Shown: one piece after another, positions 54,532 through 62,989 of the stretch
Layout: every line of letters starts with the position of its first letter
How positions within the stretch are numbered: the stretch's first letter is position 1
Source of the DNA: Leptolyngbyaceae cyanobacterium T60_A2020_046
Lineage (GTDB): Bacteria; Cyanobacteriota; Cyanobacteriia; Phormidesmidales; Phormidesmidaceae
Direction of reading: 5' to 3'
NCBI GenBank assembly: GCA_015272155.1
Contig: JACYME010000090.1
Coordinates: 1-64,000 of the forward strand
Length of the DNA stretch: 64,000 nt
Made by a program: the position numbers and the translations under genes
Notes under the pieces: model-generated
The model's input: the letters and a program-made list of their open reading frames with translations, nothing else
What the model was told of the DNA's origin: nothing
Databases searched by the model: none

Positions 54532-54975
54532 CGCAACGATTTTGGACTCACAATCGGCAACAGGTCGTCATGGTTTCGACGCTAGAGAGCAATCTTCCCC
54601 CCGGTATTATCTGACTCGGGTTTTGTGTCAAAGTGCTGAGTCTCAACTGACGCGTTCGATGGATATATGAACCTTGACTTCTCCCAAAAGGATTGCCACG
54701 ACCGCGCGCACCGTGGTCAAATCAAAGGAGCCAAAATTTTGAGGATCTGGATTCCTAATCACTTGGAGAAAAGGCATCGATCCTAAAATTCTGTGCTCTA
54801 AAGGGAAGGAAATCCGATGTCTTAAATCGACGTATTCTTTCTTTAGTAATCCTTAAGGAAACTCGCCGTGGTGGCGTACATTACATTTTTCTCCCTGGGG
54901 CTGGGGGCGATCGCCCAGCTTGCCCGGCTGAACCCCATGACGATCGCTGCGTCACGACGGTAATGGCACGCTGCA
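54532..54975. other. Divergent region between regulator and kinase genes
   Basis: 444 bases holding both promoters and a possible 31-codon ORF at 54868-54963. It contains GCATCGAT and several A/T-rich patches. No tRNA, terminator or other structure is clear. A GGTTTCGACG string near 54571 recalls tmRNA but the rest does not fit. Confidence 0.5.
54868..54963 (+). CDS. Possible 31-residue membrane peptide
   Basis: GTG 54868 to TAA 54963. Reads VVAYITFFSLGLGAIAQLA and ends NPMTIAASRR: a hydrophobic segment of about 17 residues with a basic tail. AAGGAAA lies seven bases upstream. It ends 12 bases before the PAS kinase ATG, so it could act as a leader peptide. It resembles the small photosystem or cytochrome b6f subunits in size only. 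Low confidence. Confidence 0.3.
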   Translation: MVAYITFFSLGLGAIAQLARLNPMTIAASRR

Positions 54976-56262
54976 ATGACTGAGTATTACTGGACTGCTC
55001 CCGCGATCGCTCCCCCGCGATCGCCCGCTTCAGAGCCCGTCGTTCACGAATTGGAACTGCTGCGTCGCCAGCATCGGCTGATTTTGAACGCCGTTGGCGA
55101 AGGCATCTATGGGCTCGACCTCAACGGCAACGTTACCTTTGTAAACCCAGCGGCGGCAGCAATGATCCACTGGCCCGTGGAGGAGTTGATTGGCAAATCC
55201 ATGCACGCCGTCATGCACCATACCCACGGTGATGGCAGCACCTACCCCCGCGAAGACTGCCCCATCTACCAAGCGTTTCAGGATGGCAGCACGCGCCGCG
55301 TCACCCATGAGGTGTTTTGGCGCAAGGATGGCACCAGCTTTCCGGTGGAATATATCAGTACGCCCATGCGTGACGAAGATGGGGAACTCATTGGCGCGGT
55401 GGTCACCTTTCGCGACATTACCCAACGGCGCTGGGCCGAGCAGATTTTGCAGCGCACCAACGAAGAACTGGAACTCAAAGTGCAGGAGCGTACCGCGAAG
55501 CTGCGACAGGCGAACCAGCAGTTGCGGGAACTCAGCGAAATGCGATCGCGCTTCGTGTCGATGGTGTGCCACGAATTTCGCAACCCGCTGAACAACATTG
55601 CGCTGTCGGTCTCGTCCCTCAATCGCTACGATGCGCAGCTCAGCCTCGACGAAAAAGCCGATTACCTGCGGGCCATCAGCGCCAATGTCGAACGCATGAC
55701 CCAGATGATCGACGACATTTTGGTGATTGGCAAAATTGAGGCCAAAGTTTTGGAAGTTGATCGCCAGCCCCTAGATGTGGTGACCTTTTGCCGCAAAATC
55801 CTCAGCGAACGAGAATTTCAGCGACCGGACTCACCCATCCAGTTTGAGTGTCGCAGCCGTCAGTTGGTGGCGAATTTTGATGACCGCCTGCTGCGATCGA
55901 TCCTGGGCAATTTGTTATCCAACGCGATTCGATATGCCCCTGCGGAGAAACGGATTCGGCTCAAGCTCGCCAAGTGGCAACAGCACCTCATTCTGCGGGT
56001 ACAAGACGAGGGCATGGGCATTCCTCCCGCCGATCGCCGCCACCTGTTTGAGCCTTTTCATCGGGGGCGCAATGTGAGCAACATTCCCGGCACGGGGCTG
56101 GGGCTCAGCATTGTGAAGCAGTTTGTGGATCTGCACCAGGGCGCGATCGCAGTGACGAGCCGGATCGATCACGGCACTACGTTCACGGTGCGGCTCCCGC
56201 TGGGCACCCCTGCCGCCCCCGTCCTTGGCTCAGCAAAACATCGGATGATGATAGGCGAGTAA
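54976..56262 (+). CDS. PAS-domain histidine kinase
   Basis: 428 aa, soluble. PAS domain (about 33-150: GIYGLDLNGNVTFVNPAAA, with PAC end GAVVTFRDITQRR), a coiled coil (152-190), HisKA with H199 in MVCHEFRNPLNNIAL, and HATPase with LLSNAIRYAP, DEGMGIP and GTGLGLSI. No membrane segment, so the stimulus is intracellular. Divergently transcribed from the receiver-AraC regulator, which suggests a cognate pair. Downstream lies copy B of the 68-bp repeat. Confidence 0.93.
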   Translation: MTEYYWTAPAIAPPRSPASEPVVHELELLRRQHRLILNAVGEGIYGLDLNGNVTFVNPAAAAMIHWPVEELIGKSMHAVMHHTHGDGSTYPREDCPIYQAFQDGSTRRVTHEVFWRKDGTSFPVEYISTPMRDEDGELIGAVVTFRDITQRRWAEQILQRTNEELELKVQERTAKLRQANQQLRELSEMRSRFVSMVCHEFRNPLNNIALSVSSLNRYDAQLSLDEKADYLRAISANVERMTQMIDDILVIGKIEAKVLEVDRQPLDVVTFCRKILSEREFQRPDSPIQFECRSRQLVANFDDRLLRSILGNLLSNAIRYAPAEKRIRLKLAKWQQHLILRVQDEGMGIPPADRRHLFEPFHRGRNVSNIPGTGLGLSIVKQFVDLHQGAIAVTSRIDHGTTFTVRLPLGTPAAPVLGSAKHRMMIGE

Positions 56263-56298
56263 AGGGCAGCGTCAATATTCCCCGGAGTGGCGATGGCG

Positions 56299-56366
56299 AG
56301 AAACCCGGGTTTTCCCAAGGCGAATCTACGAAATGGGGCGAATTACCGAGAAGAAACCGGGTTTCT
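56299..56366. repeat. Dispersed 68-bp repeat with inverted ends, copy B
   Basis: Begins AGAAACCCGGG and ends CCGGGTTTCT; the ends form an inverted repeat. It matches copy A at 14163-14230 without gaps (about three quarters identity by eye) and again lies between convergent genes. Confidence 0.75.
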
Positions 56367-56526
56367 ATACCAACCTTCTATGGCCCAGGGTGTGAGGTGA
56401 TGATCCAAGGTGGCGTTCTGGGAGGGGGGGGAACTTCCGCTACGGAATGCTGGGGACGGCCATCCTTGCACGGTTGTATGCCGACCGCGCAGGGGTTCAG
56501 GCTTTTCCACCCCCCAGACATTCCAC

Positions 56527-57207
56527 CTAAAACTCGATCCCCGCTTGGGCTTTGATGCCCTGCTCCCGAAAGGGATGCTTGACCAGCTTCATTTCGGTCA
56601 CCAAGTCCGCCGCCTCAATCAAGGCTGCGGGTGCGCCGCGTCCGGTCAAAATGACGTGGGTTGCTGGGGGTTTTGCCGATAGCCCGGTCAGCACTTGCTC
56701 TACGCTGAGGAAACCGTGCTTTAGCGCAATGTTGACTTCATCCAGCAAAATCGTGCGGTAGTCAGCGTTGTGCAGGTAGGTGAGGGAGGTTTCCCAGGCG
56801 GCTTGGGCTTTAGCCGTATCGCGATCGCGATCCTGGGTTTCCCAGGTGAAGCCCTCGCCCAGGGCATGAAATTCAAGTTGATCTGCCCAGCGCTCAAAAA
56901 CCGCTTTTTCTGCGGGCTCCCACGCCCCTTTGATGAACTGTACAATCGCGACGCGATAGCCATGCCCCAGCGATCGCAACACCATCCCCAAGGCTGCTGT
57001 GGTCTTACCCTTGCCATCCCCGGTGTGGACGATGACCAACCCCTTCTCCTTATTGCGCTCGGCTAGGCGCTGCTCCTGGACTGCTTTGCGGCGCTCCATT
57101 TTGCGGCGATATTGTTCAGCGCTCAGCCCAGACTGGGTTGCATCTTGGTTAAGGGTGGTTGCGATCGCGTCCAACTCTGTCGCCGGGGTCGAAGTCTCAG
57201 GGGCCAT
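56527..57207 (-). CDS. cobO: Cob(I)yrinic acid a,c-diamide adenosyltransferase
   Basis: 226 aa from ATG 57207. The P-loop IVHTGDGKGKTTAALG, the block VQFIKGAWEPAEKA and ILLDEVNIALKHG with VILTGRGAP identify the CobO/BtuR/CobA family, which adenosylates the cobalt of corrinoids. The N-terminal 60 residues are a charged extension. It acts in cobalamin (pseudocobalamin in many cyanobacteria) synthesis. No other cob gene and no cobalamin riboswitch is visible nearby. tRNA-Arg lies divergently upstream. Confidence 0.95.
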   Translation of the reverse strand: MAPETSTPATELDAIATTLNQDATQSGLSAEQYRRKMERRKAVQEQRLAERNKEKGLVIVHTGDGKGKTTAALGMVLRSLGHGYRVAIVQFIKGAWEPAEKAVFERWADQLEFHALGEGFTWETQDRDRDTAKAQAAWETSLTYLHNADYRTILLDEVNIALKHGFLSVEQVLTGLSAKPPATHVILTGRGAPAALIEAADLVTEMKLVKHPFREQGIKAQAGIEF

Positions 57208-57284
57208 CACCACTCCAGAATTGAGAAAACTCCCCCATCCTAGCGCGCCCACCAAAACTGAGTGCTACAATACCGGGGTATCGA

Positions 57285-57358
57285 GGGCACGTAGCTCAGT
57301 TGGATAGAGCATCAGATTCCGGTTCTGAGGGTCGGGGGTTCGAATCCCTCCGTGCTCG
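57285..57358 (+). tRNA. tRNA-Arg (anticodon CCG)
   Basis: Acceptor GGGCACG pairs with CGTGCTC (one G-U), discriminator G. The anticodon stem TCAGA/TCTGA encloses loop TTCCGGT, anticodon CCG. The T arm has GTTCGAATC. CCA is not encoded. Confidence 0.95.
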
Positions 57359-57459
57359 TCTCATACCGTCAGTCTCAGCTTGTCGCTAGAGATAGGGGTT
57401 TCATCGATTGCGATGAACATCCCTAAGCTGTTGAGGGTTTGTAATTCGCGGTATCGTCC

Positions 57460-57499
57460 GTCGGGCGATCGCGTAGACAATGCAGCGCGATCGCCCGAC
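57460..57499. repeat. Perfect 14-bp inverted repeat built on HIP1 sites
   Basis: GTCGGGCGATCGCG, 12-base spacer, CGCGATCGCCCGAC. It lies 9 bases past the stop of the 87-aa gene and could act as its terminator, though there is no T run. Confidence 0.85.
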
Positions 57500-57508
57500 T
57501 TCCCTCGA

Positions 57509-57772
57509 TTATTCGTCAGTGCGCTGGGCTTCCTCCGCCTCCAACTTTTCCCGAGACTCGCCCCAATAGGCGCTGACGGTAATCACTTCCTGGGTTCCCT
57601 TAATTTCAGAAGTCCAGCGATAGACGGTGTTTTTAGGGTTCACCCCGACCTCAATCAATTTGGCCCCCATGTAATATTCCATCGAATCGCGGGTGCGCTT
57701 TTTGAAAAACTCAGACTGATTTTTGGGCACCGTGCGCGACAGATGGGCTTGGGTGTGTTTGGGCTTTGCCAT
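57509..57772 (-). CDS. Small conserved-looking protein of unknown function
   Basis: 87 aa from ATG 57772. Soluble, charged at both ends, with a beta-rich middle: SEFFKKRTRDSMEYYMGAKLI (in part), VGVNPKNTVYRWTSEI and TQEVITVSAYWGES. It ends in an acidic tail (EAEEAQRTDE). No cysteine or enzyme motif. I do not recognise the family; composition is that of a real gene. Confidence 0.7.
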   Translation of the reverse strand: MAKPKHTQAHLSRTVPKNQSEFFKKRTRDSMEYYMGAKLIEVGVNPKNTVYRWTSEIKGTQEVITVSAYWGESREKLEAEEAQRTDE

Positions 57773-58223
57773 AGCAAGTCAATCAACATCTCGTGATGAA
57801 TCGTTCTTCATGATAAGCAGGGAACGCCATCCTTGCTGGATCCGGCGGTAGGACATCCTGTCCTGGAATGGCCCGGAACCTGGGCTGGCAGGGTGGATGG
57901 TGGTGCGGCGGCGGCAGCAGCAACGGCGGGGAGATGGGCCGAGCCCGGTGGGCGGCGATCACCCCACCTCTCCTTGCGGACTTGCTAAAGAAACGTCACG
58001 CTGGGGCAGTGCGACGCAATCCCGCTTCTAAGATGAAGGCAGAGAGTTTGAAACTCTGATCAGGCTGTGAGTTCGCGCGATCCAGCGATGATGCTCAAGG
58101 GCGACCGTTGGGGCACTGGAGGCGTCAGCCGTGCAGCTCGCGTCTTCGTTCTTAGGTTGAGAATGGATGTCCGTGGGGCGATCGCGCCGCAACTTCAGCC
58201 AACACACCTGGGGGGAGCGCGTG
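57773..58223. other. Intergenic region before the DUF2555 gene
   Basis: About 450 bases, GC-rich, between divergent genes. Several short frames are open but none looks coding. HIP1 near 58179. Nothing else assigned. Confidence 0.45.
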
Positions 58224-58436
58224 ATGAATACGCTGCATGTTTCGCAAGAGTCGGTGTCTGCCATGACCGAAGAGCAAGTGGCTGAGCTGGCGAAGCGGTT
58301 GGAACAAGACGCCTACGACAATGCGTTTGAAGGCTTGCAAGACTGGCACCTGCTGCGGGCGATCGCCTTTCAGCGGCCAGAGCTGGCTGAAGACTACATG
58401 CACCTGCTGGATATCGAGCCCTTTGATGAAGAGTAG
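58224..58436 (+). CDS. DUF2555 family protein
   Basis: 70 aa from ATG 58224; a longer frame exists upstream but looks non-coding. The sequence MTEEQVAELAKRLEQDAY then AFEGLQDWHLLRAIAFQRPE and an acidic end match the cyanobacterial DUF2555 family. All helical, no metal or enzyme motif. coaBC starts 45 bases later on the same strand, a conserved neighbourhood as far as I recall. Function unknown. Confidence 0.85.
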   Translation: MNTLHVSQESVSAMTEEQVAELAKRLEQDAYDNAFEGLQDWHLLRAIAFQRPELAEDYMHLLDIEPFDEE

Positions 58437-58481
58437 GGCAAAGGCAGGAAGCATGGAGCAACTGAGGGAAAGCGTCTGGGG

Positions 58482-59750
58482 ATGACAGCAGGAGAACTGT
58501 CGCGATCGCCGCACGTCTTGCTCGGTGTTGGGGGGGGCATTGCGGCCTATAAAGTGTGTGATGTGGTTTCCACCCTGGCAAAGGCTGGGGTGGAGGTTCG
58601 GGCTGTGCTGACCGATGGAGCCCAGCGATTTGTGACCCCGTTGACCTTTGCGACCCTGTGTCGCCATCCGGCCTACACCGATGAAGCATTTCGGCAGGGC
58701 GATCGCGGGCGACCGCTGCACATTGAACTGGGCGAATGGGCTGACCTGATGGTGCTGGCCCCGCTGACGGCTAATACCCTGGCCAAGCTGGCCTATGGGC
58801 TGGCGGATAATTTGTTGACCAATACGGTGCTGGCTTCCACATGCCCGCTGCTGGTGGCTCCGGCGATGAATACTGAAATGTGGGAGCAGCGCAGCGTGCA
58901 GCGCAACTGGGCACAGGTGCAGGCCGATCCTCGGGTGCATGCAGTGGGGCCGGGGGCGGGGCGGCTGGCCTGCGATCGCGTGGGGCTGGGGCGCATGGCG
59001 GAGCCCGTGGAACTGTTGGTGATGATTGAGTCGCTGCTGTGGACGCGGGGGCGGCGCGACTTGGTGGGCAAGTCGGTGCTGGTGAGCGGCGGCAGCACCC
59101 AAGAATACTTGGACCCCGTGCGGTTTATTGGCAATCCGTCAACGGGCAAGATGGGGGTGGCCCTAGCGTTGGCAGCGGCCCATCGTGGGGCACAGGTGAC
59201 CCTTGTGCATGGCCCGATGACGGCGGCGGTGCTGGCTCCGTTGGCCACCGCGCCGATCGCGACGGTGCCTGTCACCACGGCGGCGGAGATGCAGGCGGCG
59301 CTCGAAGCGGCACTGCCCCAGGTCGATTGGCTGGTGATGGCGGCGGCGGTGGCGGATGTGAAGCCCCGCGATCGCGCCGCCACCAAGCTCCCCAAGGCGG
59401 CGCTGCCGGAGCGTCTGCCCCTGGCCCCCGTGCCAGATATTGTGGCCCATCTGTCGCGCCTGAAGCAGCCCCACCAGCGGCTGATTGGGTTTGCGGCCCA
59501 GACGGGGGAGATTGTGCCCCCAGCGCTGCAAAAGTTGACGGCGAAGGGGCTGGATGCGATTGTGGCGAATCCGATCGATCAGGCGGAGGGCGGGTTTGGC
59601 AGCGATCGCAATCAGGCGGTGTTGCTTTGTCGCGATCGCCCGCCCTACCCCATTCCCCTCTGCTCAAAGCAAACCATGGCCCATCACATCTACGATGGGG
59701 TGCAGGCGCTGTGGGCGCTTGACTCGGCGGTCGGCCCATCGTTGGCCTAG
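58482..59750 (+). CDS. coaBC: Bifunctional phosphopantothenoylcysteine decarboxylase/synthetase
   Basis: 422 aa, two enzymes of coenzyme A synthesis. N-terminal flavoprotein CoaC: VLLGVGGGIAAYK, LGEWADLMVLAPLTANTLAK in part, and the PAMNTEMW substrate-recognition clamp. C-terminal CoaB: GGSTQEYLDPVRFIGNPSTG in part, AAAVADVKPRDRAATKLPK and NPIDQAEGGFGSDRN. CoaB couples cysteine to 4'-phosphopantothenate, CoaC decarboxylates the product. ATG 58482 as start. A cytochrome gene follows 19 bases later. Confidence 0.96.
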   Translation: MTAGELSRSPHVLLGVGGGIAAYKVCDVVSTLAKAGVEVRAVLTDGAQRFVTPLTFATLCRHPAYTDEAFRQGDRGRPLHIELGEWADLMVLAPLTANTLAKLAYGLADNLLTNTVLASTCPLLVAPAMNTEMWEQRSVQRNWAQVQADPRVHAVGPGAGRLACDRVGLGRMAEPVELLVMIESLLWTRGRRDLVGKSVLVSGGSTQEYLDPVRFIGNPSTGKMGVALALAAAHRGAQVTLVHGPMTAAVLAPLATAPIATVPVTTAAEMQAALEAALPQVDWLVMAAAVADVKPRDRAATKLPKAALPERLPLAPVPDIVAHLSRLKQPHQRLIGFAAQTGEIVPPALQKLTAKGLDAIVANPIDQAEGGFGSDRNQAVLLCRDRPPYPIPLCSKQTMAHHIYDGVQALWALDSAVGPSLA

Positions 59751-59769
59751 GTTTCAAGGGTCTGGAGCG

Positions 59770-60171
59770 ATGATGACGCGGTTGTTTGAGATGAAACGAC
59801 AGTTCCGATGGCGAGGATTTTGGATCTGGGTGGTGGGATGCGTCTTGCTGCTGGGGTGGCCGGCGGCGGCGATCGCGGCCCCAAGCGACCCGCTGCCCGA
59901 GACGATCGCGGCGGAGCCCAGGGATGGAGCGGCCTTATTTGAGCTGCACTGTGCAGGCTGTCATGTCAACGGGGGCAACATTGTGCGCCGGGGCAAAACC
60001 CTTAAGCTGCGTGCCCTGACGCGCAATGGTGTAGACTCCGTTGGCGCGATCGCGACCCTCGTCACCCAAGGCAAGGGCACCATGTCGGCCTATGGCGATC
60101 GCCTCAGCGCCGATGACATTGACGCGATCGCCCAATACGTTTGGCAGCAGGCCGAGCACGATTGGAAATAG
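59770..60171 (+). CDS. Cytochrome c6-like protein (c6B/C type)
   Basis: 133 aa, signal peptide about 1-37 (core FWIWVVGCVLLLGWPAAAIA), then a class I cytochrome. Haem site CAGCH at 61-65, axial Met105 in GKGTMSAYG, and the NGGNIVRRGKTLKL stretch. In photosynthetic cytochrome c6 the block before the Met reads xxQVxxGKxxMPA with a conserved Gln; here Leu97 occupies that place, the replacement reported for c6B and c6C and linked to a lower redox potential. Thylakoid-lumen or periplasmic electron carrier; partner unknown. Probably co-transcribed with coaBC. Confidence 0.9.
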   Translation: MMTRLFEMKRQFRWRGFWIWVVGCVLLLGWPAAAIAAPSDPLPETIAAEPRDGAALFELHCAGCHVNGGNIVRRGKTLKLRALTRNGVDSVGAIATLVTQGKGTMSAYGDRLSADDIDAIAQYVWQQAEHDWK

Positions 60172-60196
60172 GGCGTTGCTGATTTAAGGGATGAAA

Positions 60197-60280
60197 TGCC
60201 CTCATCCCAAATCCTTCTCCCCAGAGAAAAGGGTTTCAAAGCTTTGTTCCCTTGACCACGGGGCGAGGGTGAGGGGCTCT
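60197..60280. repeat. Imperfect palindromic intergenic repeat
   Basis: CCCTCATCCC at one end and GGGTGAGGGG at the other, with TTCTCCCC and GGGG blocks inside. It resembles the CCCTCA/TGAGGG intergenic repeats scattered through cyanobacterial chromosomes. Located between convergent cytochrome and sqdX genes. No second copy was found in the window. Confidence 0.45.
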
Positions 60281-60296
60281 AACCCTTGCATCGGGA

Positions 60297-61430
60297 TTAT
60301 GCCGCCATGGGCAAATCCGTTTCCGCCAAGATGGCGCGGTAGACCTGTTGAAGCTGGCGAGTCGCAGCATTCCAGCCCCAGCGCTCGGCTTCGGCACGGG
60401 CATTCTGGCGCAGCACATCGCGAGCGGTGTTGCCATTCAAAAGCTGCTGGGTGGCGGCGATCGAGCCGTTGTCATCCGTCGGCTCAAACAGATAGCCATT
60501 TTCGCCGTGGGTCACAATGTCGGGAATGCCGCCCGAGTTGGCCGCAACCACCGGGCAGCCCGCCGCCATTGCTTCGAGCAGCACTAGCCCCAGTGTTTCC
60601 GTCCGCGACGGGAAGATGAAGGCATCGGCTGAGGCATAGGCCGCGGCCAGTTCTTCTCCGCCGAGATAGCCCACAAAGTGGGTGTTGGTATCGGCAAAAT
60701 GCTTTTCCAGTTCTTCGCGGTGGGGGCCATCGCCCACGAGGGCCAGCCGCGCTCCGGGAATTGATTCCAGCACAGGTTTGATGCGATCCACTTCCTTTTC
60801 GGCGGAGAGGCGACCCACATAGAGCAGCAGCGGCGCGTCGGGATGACCTTGGGACAGGCGATCGCGCATGGCCACACTGGCCAACGCGGGCCGAAACAGA
60901 TCCGTATCCACCCCACGCTGCCACACCTGCACCCGCTCAATGCCGTGGTCGGTCAGCTCGGTTTGCATCGCCGTTGAGGTACACAGATTGATGCGAGCCT
61001 GGTTATGAACGGCTTTGAGCAACTCCCACATCAGCCCTTCCAACATCCCCAAGCCGTAGTGCTCTAGATATTTGGGCAAGTGGGTGTGATAGGACGCCAC
61101 GAGGGGAATATCCAGGGTTTTGGCGTAGAACACCCCCGCCAAGCCCAATACCGCTGGGTTGACGACGTGGATCAAGTCAGGCTGGAAGCGTTCCAGTGCT
61201 TCGCCAATGGACGGACGGGGCAGGGCCAGCTTGAGTTCGGGATAGAGCGGAAAGGCCATGCCAGAAACCCCAAAAATCTGCGCCCCTTTGTACTCCGTCA
61301 GTCCGCCATCGGGGGAGAACACGAGCACATCATCGCCGAGTTTCTGAAGCTGCTCGACGGTGTGCTTGAGGCGCGTCACGATGCCATCTACCTTAGGCAA
61401 AAAGGTTTCTGTAAACAGGGCAATCCGCAT
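60297..61430 (-). CDS. sqdX: Sulfoquinovosyldiacylglycerol synthase
   Basis: 377 aa GT4 glycosyltransferase from ATG 61430 (MRIALFTETFLPKVDGIVTR); a start nine codons upstream is possible. The N-terminal acceptor domain carries SYHTHLPKYLEHYGLG, and the C-terminal domain has LLLYVGRLSAEKEVD, FPSRTETLGLVLLEAMA and the EX7E glutamates. It transfers sulfoquinovose from UDP to diacylglycerol to make SQDG, a thylakoid lipid. sqdB, which makes the donor, lies 152 bases upstream, so assignment as SqdX rather than another GT4 is well supported. Confidence 0.93.
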   Translation of the reverse strand: MRIALFTETFLPKVDGIVTRLKHTVEQLQKLGDDVLVFSPDGGLTEYKGAQIFGVSGMAFPLYPELKLALPRPSIGEALERFQPDLIHVVNPAVLGLAGVFYAKTLDIPLVASYHTHLPKYLEHYGLGMLEGLMWELLKAVHNQARINLCTSTAMQTELTDHGIERVQVWQRGVDTDLFRPALASVAMRDRLSQGHPDAPLLLYVGRLSAEKEVDRIKPVLESIPGARLALVGDGPHREELEKHFADTNTHFVGYLGGEELAAAYASADAFIFPSRTETLGLVLLEAMAAGCPVVAANSGGIPDIVTHGENGYLFEPTDDNGSIAATQQLLNGNTARDVLRQNARAEAERWGWNAATRQLQQVYRAILAETDLPMAA

Positions 61431-61471
61431 TGTTCTTCTAGGGTTTAAGGGTTTCAAAGGTCAGGGGTTGC

Positions 61472-61542
61472 AAAAAAGAAGGGGAATCATCCCGCCGCGA
61501 TCGCGCCTTGTGTGGCCGTCAACTGTGGATCATTCCCCTCTT
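61472..61542 (-). terminator. Hairpin and T run between sqdB and sqdX
   Basis: On the coding strand GAGGGGAATGATCC pairs with GGATGATTCCCC through an imperfect stem with a long loop, then TTCTTTTTTG. It may end or reduce transcription leaving sqdB. Confidence 0.6.
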
Positions 61543-61582
61543 GGTTTAATTCAGTGCTGTGACTCGCATCGGTCGCGATCGC

Positions 61583-62746
<1,164 letters not shown>

Positions 62747-62989
62747 TCAAATACTTTGCTGATACTCGCCCAATGTATCAGGTTAGGGCACCCCATAGAC
62801 TACCCATTGAAAATCTCGATAAGTAAAAATACGCGGTCGGACTGGGATTTCGAGCAGCGTCTTGGCGTAAATTTACCCTTTTGCTCGATTTATTTCCAAA
62901 TTTGGGCGCGATCGCGGAATTTAGGCGATTTTCCCCGACCGCGATCGCGGCGGCATTGCCCGCCCATGCGCTGGGTGAAGGGCGGGTGC

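Noticed and set aside
54565-54600. ATGGTTTCGACG string similar to the start of tmRNA
   Set aside because: No tag-peptide reading frame, acceptor-stem complement or T arm follows within 400 bases.
59039-59722. 227-codon frame inside coaBC
   Set aside because: Gly/Ala-rich shadow of the coaBC coding sequence.
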